Source: Spartobacteria bacterium (lineage in GTDB: Bacteria > Verrucomicrobiota > Verrucomicrobiia > Chthoniobacterales > UBA10450). From it: a DNA stretch of 18,895 nt. The stretch lies in assembly GCA_021324035.1 (NCBI GenBank), contig JAJPJU010000147.1, positions 1 through 18,895 of the forward strand, read 5' to 3'. Numbering within the stretch: the stretch's first letter is position 1; each line of letters starts with the position of its first letter. A model generated the notes under the pieces. The model saw nothing but the letters and a program-made list of their open reading frames with translations. It did no database searches and was not told the DNA's origin. A program made the translations under genes and the position numbers. Positions 11,503-17,802 of the stretch are shown in pieces.

Positions 11503-12213
11503 TTAGGCGGCCTGTCCGGCGAGATAAGGTGAGGGATCGAGTTTCAGGCCGGGCGACATTGTCGCGCTTAACGTCATCCCGTCAACAAAACGGCCTTTCG
11601 CCGTTGCGGGACGCGCCCGAACCACTGCTTCGATCACTGCGTTGCTGTTTTCCACCAGCGCTTTTTCTTCGAATGAAAATTTTCCAATTGGCACCGCGAC
11701 GTTGCCGTTCTTATCGAGTTTGAATTCCACTCGTCCGGCTTTTACTTCCTGAACCGCCTTGGCTGTGTCGTCGGCGACGGTTCCGGCCTTTGGGTTCGGC
11801 ATGAGGCCGCGCGGACCCAGAACCTTTCCAAGCTTGCGGACCTCGGCCATTGCTGCCGGCGTTGCGATTGCGACGTCAAAATCTTGAAATCCTTCCTGGA
11901 CCTTTTTCACCAGATCCATAAAGCCGACATGCTCAGCGCCTGCTTCTTTGGCGGCTTTCGCGCCTGCGCCTTCAGCGAACACCAGGACCCGAACGGTTTT
12001 GCCGCTGCCGTGGGGCAACGCGCAAGTGCCACGCACCATTTGATCCGATTGTTTCGGATCGACTCCGAGACGAAATGAAACCGTCACCGTCTGGTCGAAC
12101 TTGGTCGGCGGAAATTTCTTCAGCGTCGCGACGGCGTCACTGATGTTGTAAGATTTTTTGCGGTCCAGCTGCTCGGCGGCCGCGCGATAACGTTTGCTGC
12201 GTTTCTGTTGCAT
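11503..12213 (-). CDS. rplA: 50S ribosomal protein L1
   Basis: L1 binds 23S rRNA at the mobile L1 stalk that helps eject deacylated tRNA, and in many bacteria binds its own mRNA. The 236-residue product begins MQQKRSKRYRAAAEQL. It carries the L1 signature LGPRGLMPNPKAGTV and the C-terminal RNA-binding region ending KLDPSPYLAGQAA. The ATG at 12211-12213 matches where L1 proteins begin. The frame stays open upstream to 12303 but has no start codon with support. The ATG has an A-rich leader and no adjacent SD. An AGGAGAG (12243-12249) lies 29 nt upstream, too far to serve it. It is the first gene of the operon here, without rplK before it. Confidence 0.97.
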   Translation of the reverse strand: MQQKRSKRYRAAAEQLDRKKSYNISDAVATLKKFPPTKFDQTVTVSFRLGVDPKQSDQMVRGTCALPHGSGKTVRVLVFAEGAGAKAAKEAGAEHVGFMDLVKKVQEGFQDFDVAIATPAAMAEVRKLGKVLGPRGLMPNPKAGTVADDTAKAVQEVKAGRVEFKLDKNGNVAVPIGKFSFEEKALVENSNAVIEAVVRARPATAKGRFVDGMTLSATMSPGLKLDPSPYLAGQAA

Positions 12214-12269
12214 ATTTTTTTGCAGTACGAACGAGCTTTTGACTCTCCTGCGGTTGTTTTGGGGAGCGC

Positions 12270-12297
12270 ACAATAAGACAGGACGGTGGGTTGTCAA
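12270..12297 (-). promoter_or_regulatory. Sigma70-like promoter of the rplA-rpoC operon
   Basis: On the minus strand a perfect -35 box TTGACA (12292-12297) is followed after 16 bp by TATTGT (12270-12275, 4 of 6 matches to TATAAT). The predicted transcript start, about 12263, would give a leader of roughly 50 nt before the rplA ATG. It is the best promoter match I found in the window and sits at the head of a large, highly expressed operon. Confidence 0.65.
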
Positions 12298-12340
12298 AGT
12301 CATTCATACGTCCGTGATCCCTGATGCCGTCTTCCCGTTT

Positions 12341-12398
12341 AGGTGGGGGCGATTGTCCCCAATCGCCCGCGGTCCGTCAGGGACAACGGCCCCTACCT
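12341..12398. repeat. Imperfect 58 bp palindromic intergenic element
   Basis: The arms 12341-12360 and 12379-12398 are inverted copies matching at 16 of 20 positions (core AGGTrGGGGC..TTGTCCC), separated by 18 nt. Inside is a perfect 9 bp hairpin GGGCGATTG-TCCC-CAATCGCCC (12347-12368). So the left arm can pair either with the far arm or with its neighbour. It lies in the spacer between divergent rplA and the secreted-protein gene, upstream of both predicted promoter regions. It resembles REP- or MITE-like dispersed palindromes. Whether it recurs in the genome cannot be seen here. Confidence 0.6.
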
Positions 12399-12452
12399 CG
12401 GAGGGTTTTGAGCTTGCAAAATGTCTACTAAACTTGGTAAAACCCGGGGGTT

Positions 12453-13316
12453 ATGAAAAGCCCCACTCATTATAGATTCTTAGTTGCCCTCGCTGCAGGA
12501 ATGCTGGTCGTTCCCCAACTTCACGCCAAGCCGGTCGGCTTTAGCGAGTTGTCGCTTCTGGTGCGAATGCATGAACCGGAATTCTCCATCAAGAATGAGG
12601 TGGCTGAGAGAAAACTTCTTCATCCGCTGACCCAGCCCCAGGAAAATCTGCTCAAGCAGCAGGGCGCGAGTGACTCGCTCATCAAATCATTGCGTGATTC
12701 GACCTTGGCCGTTTCCAAAGAAGAAGCGGCTGCGATCGAGAATTCGGCAGTCCGCGAAAGCAGCGCCGCAGTCGGCGAAGCCATGTCGCATCCCGGCCAT
12801 CAACAACATGTCGTAGTTTTCGACGTGACCTTTGGCCACCCGATTAATTTGAGCCAGTGGGGCGGCCTAGATTACGAAATCGCATTCTTCTCTTACCGCT
12901 TCGCTGGCGAAGATCACATCCAGCCTGCTTTGATTGATCAAGTCGGCACTCGAACGGTTGTCAGCCCAATTGTGCCAACAGGCGGGTTGAGCGCGAGCGA
13001 TGCGTTTACGTCTGATTGGTTCCCCAGCAATGGAGTCCGAAATTGGAGATATACGCCTTATAACGGGCACGATTACGACAATCGGGGGGATTTCAGAGAT
13101 GCCCGCTCAATCAACTTTGGAAATAATTTTACCGATGCGGTAGGCGTTAGTTCGTACTCCGTATCTCGACCAGTCGCGATCGATTGGGAGGATCCAGTTT
13201 TCTTCGACGGGCAAGCCTATACCTTTTATCCGGTCTACGGAAGCGGCGGAGTTTCCCTGTATTATATAAGCTCGAACAGCTACTCGGCCCGCGTCGCGGT
13301 CGCCTTTAATCGCTAA
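12453..13316 (+). CDS. Exported protein of unknown function
   Basis: I do not recognise this 287-residue protein. Residues 1-25 form a signal peptide with a hydrophobic core (FLVALAAGMLVV) and a likely cut after LHA. Residues 27-110 are predicted helical. They include LLKQQGASDSLIKSLRD (67-83), which resembles short helical modules I associate with the N-termini of exported Verrucomicrobia proteins. A His-rich linker (about 111-119) leads to a C-terminal half rich in Tyr, Phe, Trp, Gly and Ser, with a beta-sheet look. It has almost no Cys and no catalytic motif I can name. The ATG has a GGGGG run 2 nt upstream. It is divergent from the rplA operon and its stop overlaps the convergent amidohydrolase by 4 bp. 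An outer-membrane, surface or periplasmic binding role is possible but unproved. Confidence 0.75.
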   Translation: MKSPTHYRFLVALAAGMLVVPQLHAKPVGFSELSLLVRMHEPEFSIKNEVAERKLLHPLTQPQENLLKQQGASDSLIKSLRDSTLAVSKEEAAAIENSAVRESSAAVGEAMSHPGHQQHVVVFDVTFGHPINLSQWGGLDYEIAFFSYRFAGEDHIQPALIDQVGTRTVVSPIVPTGGLSASDAFTSDWFPSNGVRNWRYTPYNGHDYDNRGDFRDARSINFGNNFTDAVGVSSYSVSRPVAIDWEDPVFFDGQAYTFYPVYGSGGVSLYYISSNSYSARVAVAFNR

Positions 13317-14695
13317 TCAGCCGGAATCTCCGGGGGTGTCTCGCCTGACTCGGCGACAGGCGGGACATTTGGGGCACCGTTGCGGATAATCTTTCCCTCC
13401 TTCATCACGAAGGAGACTCGTTCGGTAGCAGTGATGTCGCTGGTCGGATCACCGGGCATTGCAATGACGTCTGCGAGCTTTCCTTTTTCCAATGTCCCAA
13501 CTTTTTGCGCGATGCCGAACAGATCGGCGGCATTACCGGTTGCGGTTTTCAATGCATCAATTGCGGGCAAGCCGAGGTCGGTCATCAATTTGAATTCTTT
13601 CGCGTTTTGTCCGTGCGGAAAAACCGCGGCGTCCGTGCCGAATGAAATTTTCACGCCCAATTTCACCGCGTTGCGGAACATTTCCGACCGTGCGTCATAA
13701 GCGGCCTTCGCTTTCGCCTGCAACGCAGGCGGATAATTGCCCATCTTTTGAATGATCCATTCGGCCGCCATCAACGTCGGCGTCAGGTAAGTCCCTTTGT
13801 TCTTCATCATGGTCAGTGTGTCCGGCTTTAGAAACGAACCGTGTTCGATCGAATCGACTCCGGCGGCGATCGCATCTTTGGCGGCCTGATCGCCGTGACA
13901 ATGAACCGCGACTTTTTTGCGCAAACGATGCGACTCATCCACCAACGCGATAATTTCCGCGGACGTCAGTTGTGGGGTGTCGACCTCATCGGCCAGTGAC
14001 AGAACGCCCCCCGAGACTGCGGCCTTAATAACGTCGGCCCCGTTCTTTACTTCGAATCGCACCGCCTTGCGAATCGCATCCGGCCCATCGGCAATTCCAT
14101 CGGTTTCGTTGGGCTCCCGGCCAAAGAGCATGTCGCGAAACCCGCTCGTCGGATCGAAATGTCCGCCCGTTGCTCCGATCCCCCAGGTGGCCACCAACAT
14201 TCGCGGACCAACGACCACGCCTTTGTTGATCGAATTGCGCAAAGCAACATCGACGCATTCTTTGCTGGCTGGAAAACGGCTTCCCAAATCCCGGACCGTT
14301 GTGAATCCCGCTTCCACCGTGGCTCGCGCGTGGGTGGTTGCGATAATCGCCTGCTCGGAAACGTTCAAGTCGAGCTCGTCGAGGCGGCGCTGAGCGAAGT
14401 TTCCGGAAAAATCAGCGGTGAGGTGGGTATGACCATCCATGAATCCGGGCGAGAGCGTTGCGTCGCCGAGATCGATCACCTGCGCATCCGCCGGCGCCGA
14501 TAGATTGCTGCCGGCATCGACAATTTTGTTTCCCTGAACAATGACAACGCCATTTTGCACGAGCGCTTTCGATTTGCCGTCGAACAGGCGCGCGGCTTTG
14601 AGGACAATGATTTTTTCAGGAGTCGGCGCGGCAATTGCCAGTGCGCCAAAAGCAAAAAGGAACGACGAAATGCGAGCGAAAGCAGGGAAGTTCAT
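13313..14695 (-). CDS. Exported metal-dependent amidohydrolase (imidazolonepropionase / Xaa-Pro dipeptidase type)
   Basis: This is a 460-residue amidohydrolase-superfamily TIM-barrel enzyme with a signal peptide (1-23, MNFPAFARISSFLFAFGALA, then a cut after AIAA-like residues). Metal ligands visible are H89 and H91 (GFMDGHTHLT), K224 in DVIKAAVSGG (the likely carboxylated Lys bridging two metals), H265 in VAVHCHG, H285 in SIEHGS and D355 in SFGTDA. The beta-sandwich halves at both ends are present (AARLFDG...; GKLADVIAMPGDPTSDI). Relatives with this motif set hydrolyse cyclic amides or X-Pro-type dipeptides. The exact substrate cannot be read from the sequence. The ATG at 14693-14695 gives a clean signal peptide. 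A GTG at 14720-14722 is in frame but adds residues ahead of it. Its C-terminal tail is Pro/Glu-rich. It is convergent with the unknown exported gene and divergent from the CocE-like hydrolase. Confidence 0.9.
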   Translation of the reverse strand: MNFPAFARISSFLFAFGALAIAAPTPEKIIVLKAARLFDGKSKALVQNGVVIVQGNKIVDAGSNLSAPADAQVIDLGDATLSPGFMDGHTHLTADFSGNFAQRRLDELDLNVSEQAIIATTHARATVEAGFTTVRDLGSRFPASKECVDVALRNSINKGVVVGPRMLVATWGIGATGGHFDPTSGFRDMLFGREPNETDGIADGPDAIRKAVRFEVKNGADVIKAAVSGGVLSLADEVDTPQLTSAEIIALVDESHRLRKKVAVHCHGDQAAKDAIAAGVDSIEHGSFLKPDTLTMMKNKGTYLTPTLMAAEWIIQKMGNYPPALQAKAKAAYDARSEMFRNAVKLGVKISFGTDAAVFPHGQNAKEFKLMTDLGLPAIDALKTATGNAADLFGIAQKVGTLEKGKLADVIAMPGDPTSDITATERVSFVMKEGKIIRNGAPNVPPVAESGETPPEIPAD

Positions 14696-14732
14696 GTCGA
14701 CGGTATAAAAATTTCCTCGCACGAACGCAAGA

Positions 14733-14847
14733 CTGGGGAGCGCACGCGGCTCGCGTGCGGGCGACGGCGCCTCGCCATCGCGAACTTTCGGCGGAAGCTT
14801 TTTCGGCGGCCGCCGAAACCAGCAGGCCAGCGGCCTGCGCTCCCCAG
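14733..14847. mobile_element. MITE-like hairpin-rich element with terminal inverted repeats
   Basis: A 115 bp segment is bounded by perfect 12 bp inverted repeats, CTGGGGAGCGCA (14733-14744) and TGCGCTCCCCAG (14836-14847). Between them are nested palindromes: GCACGCG-gct-CGCGTGC (14742-14758), GGCGA..TCGCC around GGCGCC (14760-14776), TTTCGGCGGCCGCCGAAA (14801-14818) and GCAGGCC-agc-GGCCTGC (14822-14838). TTTCGGCGG also occurs as a direct copy at 14786-14794. It encodes nothing plausible, and no clear target-site duplication is visible (flanks AGACT and AGAGT match at 4 of 5). It fills most of the spacer between two divergent genes. A non-autonomous mobile element or dispersed structured repeat is the likely class. 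Confidence 0.6.
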
Positions 14848-14917
14848 AGTCACGCTGCGAGCCGCAACCGGCATTTGGTCGTTGTTTCCGATTCTTAATT
14901 CCGTTTCAATTTAATTC

Positions 14918-16783
14918 ATGACGCTTCGCCCCTTGGCCTTCGCAGTCCTCGTATTCATGTCGATCTTTGGAACGGCAATCGCGCAAATAAACCCTCCCAA
15001 AGGTCCATCGCCCGAGCCGAAAACCGAAGCAAGCCCAACCCCGCCGCCCGCAACCGATTACGACATTAAGTGGGGCGTTAAGATTCCGATGCGGGACAAA
15101 GTCGAGCTGAACGCGACGCTTTATTTCCCGAAGACTCCGGACGGTTCGCAACCGAAAACGCCGGTGATCTTCACTCTCACTCCCTACATCTCGGACAGTT
15201 ATCATCCGAGAGCTGCGTATTTCGCATCGCACGGTTACGTCTTCGCGCTGGTTGACGTTCGCGGTCGCGGAAATTCCGGCGGCGATTTCGAACCGTTCGC
15301 CCAGGAACCGCACGATGGGCATGACGTGGTGGAATGGCTGGCTCAGCAGCCGTTTTGTGATGGGAAAGTTGCGATGTGGGGCGGCTCCTACGCGGGGTTC
15401 GACCAATGGGCAACTGCGAAAGAAATGCCGCCGCACCTGACGACAATTGTTCCGGCCGCGGCGGCGCATCCGCCACTCGATTATCCATCGCTCGATAACA
15501 TTGGTGAGATGTACGATATGCAGTGGTTCACGTTTACCAGCGGCAAAGCCGGACAGGTAAACTTGTTCGGCGATTCAAAATTCTGGCGAACGAAGTTTCT
15601 CGATTTCTATAAGAAACATCTCGCATTCAAGACCCTCGATTCGTTCGTGGGCAATCCGTCGGTGAGTTTTCAGCGAATTCTCAAACATCCAACTGCCGAC
15701 GCTTACTACGACGCGATGGTTCCAACGGTCGATCAGTTCAAAAAATTTACGCTGCCGATTTTGACAATCACCGGCCAGTACGACGGCGACGAACTTGGCG
15801 CGATGACATTTTACCGGGACCACATCGCAAATTCGCCGCCTGAAATTCGAGCCAAACATTTTCTGATCATCGGACCCTGGGATCATGCCGGCACCCGAAC
15901 GCCCACCGACGAAGTCGCGGGAGTAAAGTTCGGCAAAGACGCGATCGTGGATCTGAACGATCTGCATCGCCAATGGTACGACTGGACGATGAAGAACGGC
16001 ACGAAGCCGGCGTTTTTGAAGAATCAGGTCGCCTACTATTTGATCGCATCGGGAAACTCAGGCGCGAACGGCGAATGGAAATACACCGACAGCTACGCCA
16101 ATTTGATCGCGAACCCGAAAACGTTTTATCTGGAAACGGGACCGAATGGAGGCAATGGCATACTCCAATCTGGATTCCTTCATGAGACTCGCCCGAAAGA
16201 GGGCCAAGGAATGATTCCGCCGGGTAAATTCGTTTACGATCCGCTCGACACGAAACGCGGCGAGGAAATCGAAGGCGTTGAGCCGAACGATAAGACCGCT
16301 GGAATCGATCAGAAACTTCCGCTGAGCATCGGCAACGATGGCCTGGTGTATCACAGTAATGCGTTGCCGCAGGAAACGCCGCTTGTCGGCTGCCCGGCGG
16401 TAACGCTCTGGGTTTCCATCGACACGCCGGACGTCGACCTGGAAGCGGACCTTTATGAAATCCAACCCGATGGAACAAGCATTGGTCTCTGGAGCGACAT
16501 GCGCCGGTTGCGCTATCGCGAATCGCTCCGCGAAGCGAAACTGGCGAAGCCCGGTGAAATTGTTAAGTGCGAATTCAATCCCGGCCTTTTTGTTGCTCGA
16601 AAAATGATGAAAGGCAGCCGGCTGCGTCTCGTCGTGACAGCGGTGAATTCAATCTTCTGGCAGAAAAATTATTGCTCCGGCGGAGTCGTGGCCGATGAAA
16701 CAGCGAAAGACGCTCACACCTGTCACGTTCAGGTCTACCACGACGCCGAACATTCGAGCTCGATTGGCCTGCCGTTGCGCTAA
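14918..16783 (+). CDS. Exported CocE/NonD family hydrolase (X-Pro dipeptidyl-peptidase S15-like)
   Basis: This is a 621-residue alpha/beta-hydrolase of the CocE/NonD family, whose members cleave esters, amides or X-Pro dipeptides with a Ser-Asp-His triad. Residues 1-22 are a signal peptide (LAFAVLVFMSIFGTAIA), followed by a Pro-rich linker (26-46). The nucleophile is S157 in WGGSYAG, the acid D289 in TGQYDGDE and the base H323 in GPWDHAG. VDVRGRGNSGGDF (112-124) is the family oxyanion-loop region. The C-terminal third is the jelly-roll domain of the family (GCPAVTLWVSIDTPDVDLEADLYEI, GSRLRLVV). Length fits the family. The ATG at 14918-14920 has no visible SD. It is divergent from the amidohydrolase. 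Its TAA overlaps the ATG of the next gene, implying co-transcription. Substrate is unknown; peptidase, glutaryl-acylase or esterase activities are all possible. Confidence 0.92.
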   Translation: MTLRPLAFAVLVFMSIFGTAIAQINPPKGPSPEPKTEASPTPPPATDYDIKWGVKIPMRDKVELNATLYFPKTPDGSQPKTPVIFTLTPYISDSYHPRAAYFASHGYVFALVDVRGRGNSGGDFEPFAQEPHDGHDVVEWLAQQPFCDGKVAMWGGSYAGFDQWATAKEMPPHLTTIVPAAAAHPPLDYPSLDNIGEMYDMQWFTFTSGKAGQVNLFGDSKFWRTKFLDFYKKHLAFKTLDSFVGNPSVSFQRILKHPTADAYYDAMVPTVDQFKKFTLPILTITGQYDGDELGAMTFYRDHIANSPPEIRAKHFLIIGPWDHAGTRTPTDEVAGVKFGKDAIVDLNDLHRQWYDWTMKNGTKPAFLKNQVAYYLIASGNSGANGEWKYTDSYANLIANPKTFYLETGPNGGNGILQSGFLHETRPKEGQGMIPPGKFVYDPLDTKRGEEIEGVEPNDKTAGIDQKLPLSIGNDGLVYHSNALPQETPLVGCPAVTLWVSIDTPDVDLEADLYEIQPDGTSIGLWSDMRRLRYRESLREAKLAKPGEIVKCEFNPGLFVARKMMKGSRLRLVVTAVNSIFWQKNYCSGGVVADETAKDAHTCHVQVYHDAEHSSSIGLPLR

Positions 16784-17793
16784 TGAGCTTCGGGTCGCGA
16801 GTTCTAACTCTTGCGGCAACATCCTGGCTGCTCCTGGCGATCGATTCGCGCGCTGCGTCCGAAATCGCAATTGCCATTCGTTATTTGCAGGCTGAAGGCA
16901 CGAGCCATTCCCATCTCTATCTTTATCGCGACGACGGCAAATTTTTGCGGCAATTGACCAACGACAGTTCGGGCCAGGATGTCGACCCGATATTTTCTCC
17001 GGACGGCGCGACGATTGTTTTCACGCGCGAGAAGTCAAATAACAGTCCGCTCGAGTTTTGGAGCGTGCAGCCTCTCGGCACCGACTTGAAAAAGCTCGAC
17101 GCCGCGCCGGATTGGTACGAGCAGACCAAAACGTCGCCCTATTTTACAAATCGCGACGTCGCACCACCGCGCGAATCGCCCTCGCCCACGGAATCGCCGA
17201 CTCGAAACGGGATGATCGGCGAACGCAAAACCTACAAAGCTCCCGACGGTTCAGTCGAATTGATTTTGCGCGAGGACCCGAGCGATCCCGACGATCAGGT
17301 CGACGGTGAGAAGCACGGCAAACACTATGTCATCCGTTATTTGAAGACCAGCATTCAGGCGGACTTCGGAACGTTGCCCGGTTTCTACGGCGTCTACGAA
17401 ATCTTGCATGACCGGGAGAATCCTGACCGGCAGTTCCTGCTCGATGGATTGTTGCGCGTCGCGTTCTTTGGATTGCACCTGAATAGTACCGACGGCGACA
17501 CGTCGTTCGCACTTGACCTTAATGGGCCGCGGTTTGTCCGGTTGTCTCCAAATTGGGCGGCGCCGATCCCGCTGCCTGGGGAGGGAGCATTCCTGACGCT
17601 GACGGAGAACCGTTACATTTCCATTCCCGGAACAGAGAAGACCGCCAATTGTTCCTACATCGAACGCTGGGACGCGCAGCTCCAGAAAGTTCGCTACGCG
17701 CGCCCAAACGTCGCGGCGATTTGTTACGGCGCGACAATGTACCGGCAGGATCGGACGCCGGCGGTGATCGCAATCCGGCAAAACGCAGACTAG
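16783..17793 (+). CDS. Exported PD40/TolB-like beta-propeller protein
   Basis: This is a 336-residue protein with a signal peptide (1-25, hydrophobic LAATSWLLLAI). The segment HLYLYRDDGKFLRQLTNDS followed by VDPIFSPDGATIVFTRE (67-83) is a clear PD40 (WD40-like, TolB/DPP-IV propeller) blade. A Ser/Pro/Glu-rich linker follows (about 127-142). The remaining 190 residues match nothing I recognise, though LNGPRFVRLSPNWAAPIPLPGEGAFLTL may be another propeller-like stretch. No catalytic triad is visible, so a binding or scaffold role is more likely than peptidase activity. The ATG shares its A with the TAA stop of the CocE-like gene (TAATG, 16781-16785) and has no SD, which points to translational coupling. 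The next gene begins 9 bp after its stop. Confidence 0.8.
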   Translation: MSFGSRVLTLAATSWLLLAIDSRAASEIAIAIRYLQAEGTSHSHLYLYRDDGKFLRQLTNDSSGQDVDPIFSPDGATIVFTREKSNNSPLEFWSVQPLGTDLKKLDAAPDWYEQTKTSPYFTNRDVAPPRESPSPTESPTRNGMIGERKTYKAPDGSVELILREDPSDPDDQVDGEKHGKHYVIRYLKTSIQADFGTLPGFYGVYEILHDRENPDRQFLLDGLLRVAFFGLHLNSTDGDTSFALDLNGPRFVRLSPNWAAPIPLPGEGAFLTLTENRYISIPGTEKTANCSYIERWDAQLQKVRYARPNVAAICYGATMYRQDRTPAVIAIRQNAD

Positions 17794-17802
17794 AAATTCA
17801 CG

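Noticed and set aside
12214..12303. N-terminal extension of L1 using the open frame upstream
   Set aside because: There is no start codon with supporting SD or homology before the ATG at 12211-12213, and the frame runs through the predicted promoter.
12400..12452. Possible plus-strand promoter for the unknown exported gene (TTGAGC, 15 bp, TAAACT)
   Set aside because: The spacing is short and the -35 is weak. It is plausible by position only.
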